A DNA stretch of 64,000 nucleotides from Bradyrhizobium paxllaeri (GTDB lineage Bacteria > Pseudomonadota > Alphaproteobacteria > Rhizobiales > Xanthobacteraceae), in contig NZ_CP042968.1 of assembly GCF_001693515.2 (NCBI RefSeq), forward strand, positions 8,030,501-8,094,500. The letters are read 5' to 3'. Below are positions 27,847 to 36,596 of the stretch, in pieces (position 1 is the first letter of the stretch; every line of letters begins with the position of its first letter). The notes under the pieces were generated by a model. That model was not told the origin of the DNA. It saw only the letters and a list, made by a program, of their open reading frames with translations, and ran no database searches. A program made the translations under genes and the position numbers.

Positions 27847-28239
27847 ATGGCTTTTGACCTGTCGATGCCGATCCTGGTGGTCGATGACTACAGCACCATG
27901 ATCCGCATCATCCGTAACCTTCTCAAGCAGCTCGGATTCGAGAATGTCGACGAGGCCAGCGATGGATCGGCCGCGCTCGCCAAGATGCAGACCAAGCGAT
28001 ACGGCCTCGTGATCTCCGACTGGAACATGGAGCCGATGACCGGTTACGACCTGCTCAAGGAAGTCCGCGCCAGCCCTGAATTTTCCAAGACGCCCTTCAT
28101 CATGATCACGGCGGAATCGAAGACTGAAAACGTCATTGCCGCGAAGAAGGCCGGCGTCAACAATTACATCGTCAAGCCGTTCAACGCCGCCACGCTGAAG
28201 ACCAAGATGGAAGCGGTATTCCCGGACGCAGCCGGCTGA
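27847..28239 (+). CDS. CheY-like response regulator
   Basis: 130 aa, a single receiver. Asp13-Asp14 pocket, phosphoacceptor Asp58 in LVISDWNMEPMTGY, Thr/Ser in MITAES and Lys in IVKPFNA. WNMEPMTG is close to the CheY proteins that act in chemotaxis. It stands alone here, but the chemotaxis operon and flagellin are within 10 kb, so a second motor-binding CheY or a phosphate sink is plausible. GCGGAG precedes the ATG by seven bases. Confidence 0.9.
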   Translation: MAFDLSMPILVVDDYSTMIRIIRNLLKQLGFENVDEASDGSAALAKMQTKRYGLVISDWNMEPMTGYDLLKEVRASPEFSKTPFIMITAESKTENVIAAKKAGVNNYIVKPFNAATLKTKMEAVFPDAAG

Positions 28240-28460
28240 CGCCGTCCCGAACGCGCCGCCAACCGCAAGGCCGCGCCTGCATCCGCTCATCCTGCTCGAC
28301 GCCTATGCGACGACATGCACGCGGCGTATCTCACGGGAATCCCTTTCGATAGCCGAACCGGTTCGCTCCGCCCCGCAGTTAGCCGTACTTCTACGGTTGG
28401 AGATTTTCACCTCCGGATAACGTTGACTGAGGATAGTTGCGTGGACGAAGGAGTCCCCTC

Positions 28461-28706
28461 ATGTTCACGTTTGAAACGAGCGATCAGAAAGAAGTGCGGC
28501 GTTTCCGTATCGCACAGTTCAATGGCAGGACCGCCACCGTGCGTTCGGCTGGATCGGCGGTTACCGGCCACGTTCGATCCATCGTGGAAAACAAGTCGAG
28601 TGTTCCGGCGGCGTGGACCATCACGATCATCCCGGAAGAGCCCAGGCCGACGCTCGCGTTGCGGCCTGCGCCCCGCGGTCGCTCCTTCATGGAAGACCTC
28701 TGCTGA
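28461..28706 (+). CDS. Small hypothetical protein, basic beta-rich
   Basis: 81 aa; ATG at 28461 with GAAGGAG eight bases upstream. No family recognised. The first 55 residues alternate charged and hydrophobic residues as in a small beta-barrel (KEVRRFRIAQFNGRTATVRS, then GHVRSIVENKSS), followed by a Pro/Arg-rich tail. It might be a small PilZ-like or OB-like domain, but the key motifs are missing, so no function is claimed. Confidence 0.6.
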   Translation: MFTFETSDQKEVRRFRIAQFNGRTATVRSAGSAVTGHVRSIVENKSSVPAAWTITIIPEEPRPTLALRPAPRGRSFMEDLC

Positions 28707-28812
28707 ACGGCGAGCGGCGATCCCGCGAAGATCGCCGGCACGCCCTCCCCCAACATCAATAGCTTGAAGCCGCACGCGCAGCCACGCATCACGGATACTG
28801 CTTCGGGAAAGA

Positions 28813-29433
28813 TCAGGCGGGCTGCAGCAGCGCCTTGCGAACCAGATCCGCGGTATTGCGGGCGCCAAGCTTGCGCATGGCCTCGGCACGATGGCTCTCG
28901 AACGTCCTCGGGCTGATGTTCATCCGCAAGGCGCCCTGCTTGTTGGAGCAACCCTCGCTGATCAGGCTGAGCACCTCGCGCTCGCGCTTGGTCAGCGGCT
29001 TCTGGCCGGACTCCGGCGCGAACGCCAGGCCCGGCTTGCGGGCGCCATCCGCCGGCCGGCCGGCCTGACCCTCGCCTGCCTGCCTGCAAAGGAGATCGGA
29101 GGCCCCCGCCGGAAGACTGTCCGACATCTGCTTCACCAGGGCGCAGACACGTTCAGTTTGCTGAAGCGCGTTCTCCACCACCTGTTGCAGATAGAGCCGG
29201 TTGCCGGGCGTCTGCGAAAACTGATGGCTGTGCTGCTTGATCTCATTCATGTAGAGCAGCAACGCCGTCAGCGGCCCGTTCAACTGCCGGGCAATTGCAG
29301 CGCTCGCCTCCTCCGCGGCCCGCGTGCGCGCAGCGGACAATTGGACGATGTCAGGGGTCTCTTCGAAAGGCGTGACGCTTTCCATCCACTTGGTGAAGTG
29401 CGAATCAGTGGCTCGATGGTCTTGTCCTGACAT
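28813..29433 (-). CDS. LuxR-type regulator with degenerate histidine-kinase dimerisation domain
   Basis: 206 aa. Residues about 35-110 look like the dimerisation helices of a FixL-type kinase: EEASAAIARQLNGPLTALLLYM lines up with the H-box AxAxALAHELNQPLTA, but Arg49 stands where the phosphoacceptor His should be. Residues about 145-203 are a LuxR helix-turn-helix (LTKREREVLSLISEGCSNK, MNISPRTFESHRAEAMRKL). There is no ATPase and no receiver. The likely reading is a DNA-binding protein that has kept a kinase helix bundle for dimerisation or for binding a true kinase. Confidence 0.8.
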   Translation of the reverse strand: MSGQDHRATDSHFTKWMESVTPFEETPDIVQLSAARTRAAEEASAAIARQLNGPLTALLLYMNEIKQHSHQFSQTPGNRLYLQQVVENALQQTERVCALVKQMSDSLPAGASDLLCRQAGEGQAGRPADGARKPGLAFAPESGQKPLTKREREVLSLISEGCSNKQGALRMNISPRTFESHRAEAMRKLGARNTADLVRKALLQPA

Positions 29434-29783
29434 ATAACTATTTTATCGGTTCCACCCTTTGATCATGGTTAATTTCGCACTCAGTAAGAATACGGAGAAT
29501 ACCGGCAACGCTGCTCGTCAGCAGCGCAAGATTTGCCAAAATGCCCACGAAATCGACGTTAAATGCGGCCATTTCGAACCAAACGGCGTGAATAGTTCTT
29601 AAGAAATGGGCCGCTCCCGCCCCGTATTTCCACGGTACCTACATTTACTTTGTTAATGGATCACAACCGCTCTTGCGAGCTTTCCGAGCCCGCCGGCCCC
29701 TCTCCCGGCGCCACCCCACGATGATGTCCGGCTGCGATCTCCCGGTTGAATCTGTTGGGACGGGCTGCCGTCGCGGCGCCCAA
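29434..29783. other. Intergenic region, nothing supported
   Basis: About 350 bases with lower GC than the surrounding genes, containing several A/T-rich patches (for example around 29455-29480 and 29590-29660). These may be promoter DNA for the divergent LuxR-type gene. No gene, repeat or clear promoter hexamers could be assigned. Confidence 0.4.
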
Positions 29784-29873
29784 TCAAAAGCGGCGCAGGT
29801 TGAGGAACTTCTCGAGAAATCGTCCCGAGAGCACAAATCTGAACCACCAATAGGCCATCCGCCGCGTTTTCAT
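29784..29873 (-). CDS. Possible 29-aa basic small protein
   Basis: ATG at 29873 with AAGGA eight bases upstream; stop at 29784. The peptide opens MKTRRMAYWWFRFVLSG and ends KFLNLRRF. It is strongly basic and aromatic, able to form an amphipathic helix that would bind membrane or nucleic acid. Longer frames overlapping it in other phases look random. Too short for a family call; the ribosome site and composition are the only support. Confidence 0.35.
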   Translation of the reverse strand: MKTRRMAYWWFRFVLSGRFLEKFLNLRRF

Positions 29874-30078
29874 GGCTCAATCCTTGCTGGCTGGGGCGGG
29901 CCGCGCATCATGGCGGATTAGCGCAAACGCTTTCGCCCGGGTGTGAATTGCTTCACAGCCGACCCCGAAGACGCGGCTCATGCCGCCATTTTGATCGATT
30001 CCGGTTTACCGCTGCCGCAGCCTCGCAATGATCGAGGCTTAGATTCATCCCGCAACGAATCCAGAAAAGGAGACGGCG

Positions 30079-30522
30079 ATGCCGCATGCAAAGGGATCAT
30101 GGATGAGGCTGGCCGTGCTGGCTGGTGCCCTGGCGTTCACCGCGGGCGCAGCGGCGCAGACCGCATCGCCACAAACAGCATCGCCACCGGCGGAGAATGC
30201 GCCGCCGACGGCGGACAACGCCGTGATGCTCACCGTCTTCCTGAAGCACGACCAGTCGCGCCCCCTGAGCGAACTCAACGCGCAACTGCAGCGCCAGGGC
30301 TACTACAAGGCTTTCCCGCCCGACGGCGTCGAAGTCGTGAGCTGGTACGTCATGATGGGCATCGGGCAGGTGGTGACGCTGCGGCTGCCGGCGTCGCGGC
30401 TGCGCGAGGTCAACCGCATCCTGGAGAACACAGCCTGGGGCAGCTACCGCACCGAGTTCTATCCGACCTATGATTACAAGGCGATCGGCGTCGCGGCGCA
30501 CGAAAAGGCGCAGCAGCAATAG
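30079..30522 (+). CDS. Exported hypothetical protein
   Basis: 147 aa; AAAGGAG lies upstream of the ATG. A Sec signal peptide (MPHAKGSWMRLAVLAGALAF, cleavage near GAAAQ) is followed by a low-complexity Ala/Pro/Thr linker with a repeated QTASPQTASPP and then a folded domain from about residue 48. That domain has VFLKHDQSRPLSELNAQLQ and a C-terminal WGSYRTEFYPTYDYKAI. Periplasmic or secreted location is expected. The family is not recognised and no catalytic motif stands out. Confidence 0.8.
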   Translation: MPHAKGSWMRLAVLAGALAFTAGAAAQTASPQTASPPAENAPPTADNAVMLTVFLKHDQSRPLSELNAQLQRQGYYKAFPPDGVEVVSWYVMMGIGQVVTLRLPASRLREVNRILENTAWGSYRTEFYPTYDYKAIGVAAHEKAQQQ

Positions 30523-30525
30523 GCG

Positions 30526-31530
30526 TCAGGCCGTCAACAGCGCCTTGCGCTTGCGAACCCGCGCGATGGATTGTTCTATCGCCGATGCGGACAGGATTCC
30601 GTCGCGCAGGCTTTCGCCGATGTACTCGGCTATCGCCGCCATCTCCTGCTCCTGATCGAACAGGTTGTTGCCGATACAGAGCATGTCCATGCCCGCCTTG
30701 AGCGATTGCAGGCTGGCTTCTTTCGTGCCCAGCGCCTTCTGCAATCCCTGCATCTGCATGTCGTCGGTGATCAGGAGCGTATCCGGAAGGCGCTTGCGCA
30801 GGCGGCCGAGCCCTGCTGCCGACAAGGTCATCGGGCACTCTCGATCCCATTGCCTGACGATCGCATGGCTGACCAGCACCGCATCGCCGAACATTTTTGA
30901 CGCGAGCGAATAGAACAGCTCTTCCTGCTCCGGTCGCAGCGTATCCGAAATATCCATGAACTCCTGATGCGAATCCACCATCGCGCCGCCGATGCCGGGA
31001 AAATGCTTGAGGCACAGGCCGACGCGTTGCGCCCGCGCCACCTCGCTCGCCAGCAGCGCATTGGCCTCTACCTCGGTGATGTCAGCGGAATAGGAACGCT
31101 TGATCTTGCCAATGTTCGGATTATCGGGATTGTAATCGACGTCGATGACAGGCGCGAAATCATAGTGAATGCCGAGCCGCCGCATCTCGGCAAAGCTCGC
31201 GGTGAGGAGCGCGCGCTTGTGATCCGGCGCGAGATGGTTGAACTCCTTCGCGCTCGGCAACGGCGCAAAGCCGCGGCCTTCCTTCAGCCGCCGCACCAGG
31301 CCGCCCTCCTGATCGATGAACACCATCGGTCCCGACGGCAGCGCTGAAATCTCCGTGCAGAGGCGCTGCACCTGTTCAGGTGAACAAATGTTGTTGTCGT
31401 ATTGTTGCGTTCGGCAGGAATAGTCGAACAGGATGACGCCGCCGAGGCCGTAGCGGGCGGCGAATTGGTTCAACCAGTCGGGAACGGTCTTGCCGAAGAA
31501 GCCGAGGATGAAGAGTTCGCCGATGCGCAT
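30526..31530 (-). CDS. Glycoside hydrolase family 3 protein (NagZ-like)
   Basis: 334 aa from the ATG at 31530, which matches where NagZ proteins begin and has AAGG nearby; an in-frame ATG at 31575 would add 15 residues. GH3 N-terminal domain: IDQEGGLVRRL, KHFPGIGG then VDSH (the general acid His in NagZ is in this DSH loop) and the nucleophile region ITDDMQM. NagZ cleaves N-acetylglucosamine from muropeptides in the cytoplasm during wall recycling. The usual KHFPGHG has Ile here in place of the second His, so substrate or rate may differ. The stop is four bases from the end of the convergent exported-protein gene. Confidence 0.87.
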   Translation of the reverse strand: MRIGELFILGFFGKTVPDWLNQFAARYGLGGVILFDYSCRTQQYDNNICSPEQVQRLCTEISALPSGPMVFIDQEGGLVRRLKEGRGFAPLPSAKEFNHLAPDHKRALLTASFAEMRRLGIHYDFAPVIDVDYNPDNPNIGKIKRSYSADITEVEANALLASEVARAQRVGLCLKHFPGIGGAMVDSHQEFMDISDTLRPEQEELFYSLASKMFGDAVLVSHAIVRQWDRECPMTLSAAGLGRLRKRLPDTLLITDDMQMQGLQKALGTKEASLQSLKAGMDMLCIGNNLFDQEQEMAAIAEYIGESLRDGILSASAIEQSIARVRKRKALLTA

Positions 31531-31602
31531 GGCCTTACGTATCGCATTTCGGGTGCGGCCGGTTTGGTAAATCATCGGACCACGCCATCAGGTGCCGCCG
31601 TG

Positions 31603-31618
31603 TGTGACGTTAATCACA
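31603..31618. promoter_or_regulatory. CRP-type palindrome
   Basis: TGTGA-CGTTAA-TCACA is an exact match to the CRP consensus (TGTGA, six bases, TCACA). It lies between the divergent GH3 gene and the histidine-rich exported protein, 80 bases before the latter's start. A Crp/Fnr-type protein, possibly the one at 26841-27566, is the obvious candidate to bind it. Confidence 0.55.
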
Positions 31619-31698
31619 TCGCGCCGCGAGGAGCGTTCCTAGGGTTGCAGCAAGGCAGAGCGATCCCCGCGCTGCGCACGACGCCCAGGAGACTCTCC

Positions 31699-31977
31699 AT
31701 GACTAGCATCAAGAAAATCATTCCGGCCGCTGTCGGCGCTCTGGCGCTGGCCGCGGCATCCCTGACGATCCCGAGCCAGGCTTTCGCCGGTGGTCACGGC
31801 CATGGTCATGGCCACGGTCACGGTCATGGTCACGGCCATCACCATCATGGTCATTTCGGACATGGTCATGGCCACTGGCACGGCCATCACCATCATTTCC
31901 GCCCCCATTTCCATGTCTATAACAGCTGCTGGAAGTGGACTCCCTACGGCAGGGTCAACGTCTGCTACGTCTATTGA
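31699..31977 (+). CDS. Secreted histidine-rich protein
   Basis: 92 aa from the ATG at 31699. A Sec signal (MTSIKKIIPAAVGALALAAA, cleavage after QAFA) leads to a stretch of about 40 residues made almost wholly of Gly-His pairs with HHHH runs, then a short conserved-looking C-terminus with two Cys (YNSCWKW, VNVCYVY). Poly-His segments bind Ni, Zn, Cu or Co. A periplasmic or extracellular metal buffer is the simplest guess; the C-terminus resembles small rhizobial exported proteins of unknown function. A CRP-type palindrome lies upstream. Confidence 0.8.
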   Translation: MTSIKKIIPAAVGALALAAASLTIPSQAFAGGHGHGHGHGHGHGHGHHHHGHFGHGHGHWHGHHHHFRPHFHVYNSCWKWTPYGRVNVCYVY

Positions 31978-32154
31978 TTCGCAACCAAGGAAAAAGCTCG
32001 TCCGGGCCTTGCTCGGGCGAGCTTCTCGATACCTCTGATGTCGCGCGGCCCCTGGACCAAATTGCGCTTGGCAACGCCGAGGTCACCTGCTGTGCCTGCG
32101 CCCGCAAATTCTCCATAGCGTCGGGAAGCCCGGGCAAACGCGGCACACCCGCCC

Positions 32155-32925
32155 CTAGCGCCCGCGTGGAGGCGTGCCAGCAACATCCGCACGCGCAATA
32201 ACGACCTCGCTGAGCGATCCGGCACGGCTGAAAGGAAGCAGGCGTTGCTCGACGTCGCGCAGCATTGCGGTGACCTTGTTACCGAGCACCGCGGGCGAAG
32301 AACCTGAGAATGTGAGCATGCGGCTGGCCAAATCTTTTGCGCTCAATTCGTGGCTGCTTTCTGCCGCGATCGCTTCTCCGGTGCGAAATCGTGTACCGGC
32401 AAGAACGGCCGCGAGATCGGAACGATAACGCTTGCGGTCGATCGTCGCCCCAGACCAAAAACGCCGCGCCTCATTGTATGCCTCAAGCCAGCCGTTGCGG
32501 CCATCGGTAGCTGAACGCGCCGAGCAGACGAGGACCACGCCGCCCGGAGCGACCAGCCGTTCCAGCAGCGGACCGACCAGGTCGCGATCCATCCCGTGCA
32601 GCGCGCGACCGATCGTAACGACGTCAAACGAGCCAATGTCGCGCGGCAACGCCTCGGCCGCGCTCTCTATCAGGGCAAGCTCATGTCCTGCACGAGCAGC
32701 GGCCCGTCCTGCGACCTCAAGCATGGCCGGCTCCGGATCCACACCCACGATCCGTCCGACATACGGGGCAAAGCCGAGAGCGATGAGTCCCGGACCCGTG
32801 CCAAGGTCGATCAGAGCATGCTGCTTTCCAAGCCTCAGACGTTCAGCAACGGCCCGGAAGAATTCGGGCGGATAGGGCGGACGGAACTGCGCGTACAGCG
32901 CGGCGGTTGTGGCGAAACGACCCAT
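32155..32925 (-). CDS. Class I SAM-dependent methyltransferase
   Basis: 256 aa. Motif I is ALIDLGTGPGLIALG, motif II GVDPEPAML and the motif around SFDVVTIGRALHGM matches the Methyltransf_11 group that methylates small molecules such as quinone precursors or acids. The N-terminal YAQFRPPYPPEFF is typical of this subgroup. It stands alone on the minus strand, so the substrate cannot be inferred. Confidence 0.88.
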   Translation of the reverse strand: MGRFATTAALYAQFRPPYPPEFFRAVAERLRLGKQHALIDLGTGPGLIALGFAPYVGRIVGVDPEPAMLEVAGRAAARAGHELALIESAAEALPRDIGSFDVVTIGRALHGMDRDLVGPLLERLVAPGGVVLVCSARSATDGRNGWLEAYNEARRFWSGATIDRKRYRSDLAAVLAGTRFRTGEAIAAESSHELSAKDLASRMLTFSGSSPAVLGNKVTAMLRDVEQRLLPFSRAGSLSEVVIARADVAGTPPRGR

Positions 32926-33150
32926 GTCGCAGATCTGGGGCGTCGCGCCGGACGCGACCAGTTCGAGCGGATCACGTTTGGCGGAGGAAGCCTGTGAAGC
33001 CCGGCATGATCAAACAATCGTGCACGGGTCCCCGCTTGAAGTGATTGGGCTGTTGCGCCGCGGTTTTCTAGCTTTGCTATGCGCGGTTTCCGACAGGCAG
33101 CCTTCAGGTCGCTGGTTGCCCGCGCGTGGCAATCTCGCATGCAGGTTCGG

Positions 33151-34299
33151 ATGGCGGCGGGTTCAACGAGATCGTGGCTTTGCCGCTCAGGCGCAGCTCT
33201 ATGCCTCTCGCTGTTATTTCTACTCGGCGGGGCGCGCGCTATTCGTGCGGATCCCGAGATGGACGCGCATGTAAGAGAGATCGTGACGGAGAACCTTGCT
33301 CCGCTGGCGACGGCCGACCATCCAGGCGGCGTCGCGGCCGCCGCTTACGTCGCCGGTCGGATACAGTTTTTCAATTTCGGCTTTGCTGATGAAGCCGAGA
33401 AGCGGCCCGTCACATCGGACACGCTGTTCAATGTCGCTTCGGTCCGAAAGCTGTTTGAGGCCACGCTGCTCGCACTCGGCGAGCTCCGCGGCGAATTGAG
33501 CCTGGACGACCCCGTCAACAAATATATTCCCGAATTGCGCGGCGACTATATCAGTCGGGTCACCCTCGGCCAGCTCGCGACCCACACGTCCGGTCTGTTG
33601 CTGCCGACGGATCATCCGCCGTGGCCGAACGCCTCATATTCGCTGGCTGAATTCATCGACATGCTCAACGCCTGGACGCCGCATGCCGGCGAGGCGCCAG
33701 GCAAGCAGCGCATCTATACGCACGCGGGCTACGTCCTGCTCCAGCTCGCACTCGAGCGTCGCTATGGTGTCCCGATCCGACAGCTTGTCGAAAGCCGCAT
33801 TCTGATCCCGCTCGGCATGCATTCCACGGCGATCCCGGAACGCGGGCGGGACAACCGTGCGATCATGCCTCCGGAACTGTTACAGAAAACCGTCCAGGGT
33901 TATTCCGACCAGGGCACGCCGATCGGTACTGTCGGAAACCAGCAGGGCTATTTCGATTTTCCCGGCACCGGACAGATGTTCTCCACTGCGCGGGACCTCG
34001 CCACCTTCATGACTGCCTGCATCGACGGCAACGTGGCCGATCCGCAGTTGCGCGAGGCCTTGCGAATGACCCAGCGCGAGGCGTTCCATATTGACCAGCA
34101 GTTCGGCCAAGCGATGGCCTGGGAGAATATAGCTCTCAGCGGAGTTGACATCGTCGACAAACCGGGCGGCCTCAACAATGCGTCCGCCTATGTAGGACTG
34201 GTGCCGAAACGAAGGATCGGCCTGCTTCTCCTGGTGAACCGCGGCGAATTTTCTCACGAGATCGGTCGCTACCACATCCTCCCGGCGTTGGCGCGATAG
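33151..34299 (+). CDS. Serine hydrolase, beta-lactamase (class C)/PBP-like
   Basis: 382 aa from the ATG at 33151; in-frame ATGs at 33079 and 33139 are possible. A signal peptide (CRSGAALCLSLLFLLGG, cleavage near IRA) predicts export. SxxK is ASVRK. The YxN position reads YTHAG, with His in place of Asn, and the third box is DKPGG rather than KTG. Those are features of the wide Beta-lactamase (PF00144) family of esterases and D-amino-acid peptidases rather than of true AmpC. A periplasmic peptidase or esterase is the most likely role; no resistance function is implied. Confidence 0.85.
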   Translation: MAAGSTRSWLCRSGAALCLSLLFLLGGARAIRADPEMDAHVREIVTENLAPLATADHPGGVAAAAYVAGRIQFFNFGFADEAEKRPVTSDTLFNVASVRKLFEATLLALGELRGELSLDDPVNKYIPELRGDYISRVTLGQLATHTSGLLLPTDHPPWPNASYSLAEFIDMLNAWTPHAGEAPGKQRIYTHAGYVLLQLALERRYGVPIRQLVESRILIPLGMHSTAIPERGRDNRAIMPPELLQKTVQGYSDQGTPIGTVGNQQGYFDFPGTGQMFSTARDLATFMTACIDGNVADPQLREALRMTQREAFHIDQQFGQAMAWENIALSGVDIVDKPGGLNNASAYVGLVPKRRIGLLLLVNRGEFSHEIGRYHILPALAR

Positions 34300-34560
34300 C
34301 AGGCTGAGGGAGTCGATTCCCGCGCGAGATGCAGCATCCTTGATGCGCATTGCCTTCGCCTGGCGGGCGACGCGGGGCGACCGGAACTGACGAATAAAAC
34401 CGGGTTCCGGCGGCAGCAAGCGCAATATGTGACAGGCCGCACATTTGCCCGCGCGCAAGTGAGCTAGGCTTCAGTTCACGAGAGGCGCTGTGGGGGGACT
34501 ACCCGCGTTGGCCGCTCGACGACTTTCCGGCGTAACAGAACAAAGCTGAGAGCGTGTACG

Positions 34561-35367
34561 ATGCAGCGCATCTCCAATTTCAGATCCATGAAACGGGCAG
34601 CCGTCGTTATCGCCTGCTGCCTCACCGTGCTGACCGGCCTTCCCGCTGCTGCGCTTGCCGACTCCGCGTCCGATCGGGAGATGGCCAATCGCTACGAACA
34701 GGCGGCGCAGACGGGCGATGATGAGGCCCAGTTCTATACCGGGGCGCTCTATTCAGCGGGCGTCGGCCGTCCGCGCAGCGACCAGGAGGCATTTCGCTGG
34801 TTCTCGCGCGCGACCGATCAGGGACATGCCCACGCCATGCTGATCGTTGCCGGCCTCTACGCCAGCGGGCGCGGCACACCGAAGGATAATGTGAAGGCCT
34901 ATAGCTGGGCCCATATCGTCGCGTCCGCGAGCAAGCTCGACGAGGACCGCAACGGTGCGCGGCAACTGATGTCGCTGCTGATGAAGAAGATGACGAGCGA
35001 CGAGATCGGCCGTGCCGTGGTGGCTGCAAGAGCCTGGCGTGCCGTCCGGGTTGCCGGCATGACCAGGGATTCGGTCAAGGTTTCGAACAAGGCTTCGATT
35101 ATCGAAAGAGCTGGGGACGACGCGTCCGACCAACCCGCGGCGGCTGCGCCTCCACCGGCGCCAGCGCCTGCACAAGCGGCCGTGCAGCCAGCGCCCGCAG
35201 CCGCGCCGGCGGCGGCGATCGCACAGCCGGTGCCATCCAACGTCACGACATTGCCGGCATCACCCAAGGTCTCGTCGGCAACTCCGGCGAAGAACGCCAA
35301 GAGAGATGATGTTCGTGATCTGATGGACCAGGTTCCCTCGGGCCTGCGCAAGCGGTTCGGCTTCTGA
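34561..35367 (+). CDS. Exported Sel1-repeat protein
   Basis: 268 aa with an N-terminal signal (MKRAAVVIACCLTVLTG from residue 10, cleavage near ALADS). Two Sel1-like repeats follow (AQFYTGALYSAGVGRP...AFRWFSRATDQGHA and AMLIVAGLYASGRGTP...AYSWAHIVAS), then a helical region and a 90-residue Ala/Pro linker with a basic C-terminus. Sel1 repeats mediate protein contacts in the periplasm. The next gene, for a membrane-fusion protein, begins 15 bases after the stop, so it is probably an accessory of the exporter. Confidence 0.85.
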   Translation: MQRISNFRSMKRAAVVIACCLTVLTGLPAAALADSASDREMANRYEQAAQTGDDEAQFYTGALYSAGVGRPRSDQEAFRWFSRATDQGHAHAMLIVAGLYASGRGTPKDNVKAYSWAHIVASASKLDEDRNGARQLMSLLMKKMTSDEIGRAVVAARAWRAVRVAGMTRDSVKVSNKASIIERAGDDASDQPAAAAPPPAPAPAQAAVQPAPAAAPAAAIAQPVPSNVTTLPASPKVSSATPAKNAKRDDVRDLMDQVPSGLRKRFGF

Positions 35368-35382
35368 TTGACAGGACGCGCC

Positions 35383-36591
35383 ATGAAATTGAAGCATCTC
35401 ATCGCAACCGGCATTCTCACTGTCGCCGCGGCCGGGGCCGGGTATTACGTCTATTCCCATTTCCTTCATGCGCCGCTGGTGACCACCAGCATTGCGAGCC
35501 TCGCGCCGGTTTCCGAAGCCGTTTACGGCACGGGCACCGTCGAGCCCGAGCGCTGGGCCAAGGTGGTGCCGCTGCAGCGCCGCCGACTGGTCGAGCTGTG
35601 CCGATGCGAGGGACAGGTGGTCAAGTCCGGCCAGGTCCTCGGCCGCCAGGACGACGCCGAGGAGCGCAGCGCGCTGGACCAGATGGAAATCAATCGGGGC
35701 CAGCTCGAACGCGACCTGTCGCGCGCCGAGAAGGATCGCGACAAGAACGACGCCACGCGTACCGAATACGAGCAGCGCTGGACCAAGCTCGAAGATGCAA
35801 AATCGCGGATCGCCGCGCAGAAGGTGCGGCTCGACTCGCTGGTGCTGCGAGCGCCGCTCGACGGCATGGTGTTGCGGCGCGACGGCGAGGTCGGCGAGAT
35901 CGCAGGCCCCACCGACGTCCTGTTCACGGTCGGACCGCCGGCCCCGATGCATGTCGTTGCCGAAATCAACGAGGAGGAGATCAACCGGATCGCGGCCGGC
36001 CAGAAGGCCTTTCTGCGCAGCGAGGCGTTTCCAGGCAAGGCGCTGCGCGCCAACGTCTCCCAGATCACGCCGAAGGGCGACCCGACCCGCAAGACCTTCC
36101 GCGTTTATCTGCGACTGCCACAGGATACACAGCTGCGCATCGGCATGTCGGTCGAAGTCAACATCATCTTCCGCGAGAAGCAGGCAGCGGTCGTCGTGCC
36201 GGCCGAAGCCGTCGCAGGCGATGCGGTTCAGACGGTCGATGACGGCCGGGTCCGGCGCGTGCCTGTGAAGGTCGGCATCCGCGGCAACCGCAATATCGAG
36301 GTGATCGGCGATCTGTCCAAGGGCACATCAGTGCTTTCGCCCGCCCGCATCGATCTCGCCGATGGTGCCAGGATTCGCATCGACAGCAACAGCCTGACCA
36401 GGGCTTTGGAACCGGCGTCCGCGAGTGAACCGGCCGATCAGCCCGCCGCGACACCCGAGGCCGCCGTCGTCGCCTCGGCCACCACCGTCCGTTCGGATCC
36501 GGATGATGCGGTAATTTCGGCAGCGATGACCGCCCACATCGATTCCGTCGTCAACGACGCGCGCCGTAACCTCATCAGCAACAGCCGGTAG
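35383..36591 (+). CDS. HlyD/MacA-type periplasmic adaptor of an ABC exporter
   Basis: 402 aa from the ATG at 35383 with CAGGA upstream. One N-terminal membrane anchor (LIATGILTVAAAGAGYYVY), then a lipoyl/hairpin/barrel arrangement: CEGQVVKSGQVLGRQDD, a coiled coil about 85-150, LVLRAPLDGMVLRRDGEVGE and a beta-barrel with GMSVEVNIIF. The C-terminus carries a 70-residue Ala/Pro/Thr extension. It bridges the inner-membrane FtsX-type permease encoded next (gap of five bases) to an outer-membrane channel or to substrate. Its substrate is unknown. Confidence 0.88.
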   Translation: MKLKHLIATGILTVAAAGAGYYVYSHFLHAPLVTTSIASLAPVSEAVYGTGTVEPERWAKVVPLQRRRLVELCRCEGQVVKSGQVLGRQDDAEERSALDQMEINRGQLERDLSRAEKDRDKNDATRTEYEQRWTKLEDAKSRIAAQKVRLDSLVLRAPLDGMVLRRDGEVGEIAGPTDVLFTVGPPAPMHVVAEINEEEINRIAAGQKAFLRSEAFPGKALRANVSQITPKGDPTRKTFRVYLRLPQDTQLRIGMSVEVNIIFREKQAAVVVPAEAVAGDAVQTVDDGRVRRVPVKVGIRGNRNIEVIGDLSKGTSVLSPARIDLADGARIRIDSNSLTRALEPASASEPADQPAATPEAAVVASATTVRSDPDDAVISAAMTAHIDSVVNDARRNLISNSR

Positions 36592-36596
36592 TCGCC

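Noticed and set aside
33151..34299. Antibiotic-resistance AmpC beta-lactamase
   Set aside because: YTH and KPGG replace the YxN and KTG motifs, so a general serine hydrolase/peptidase is the better description.
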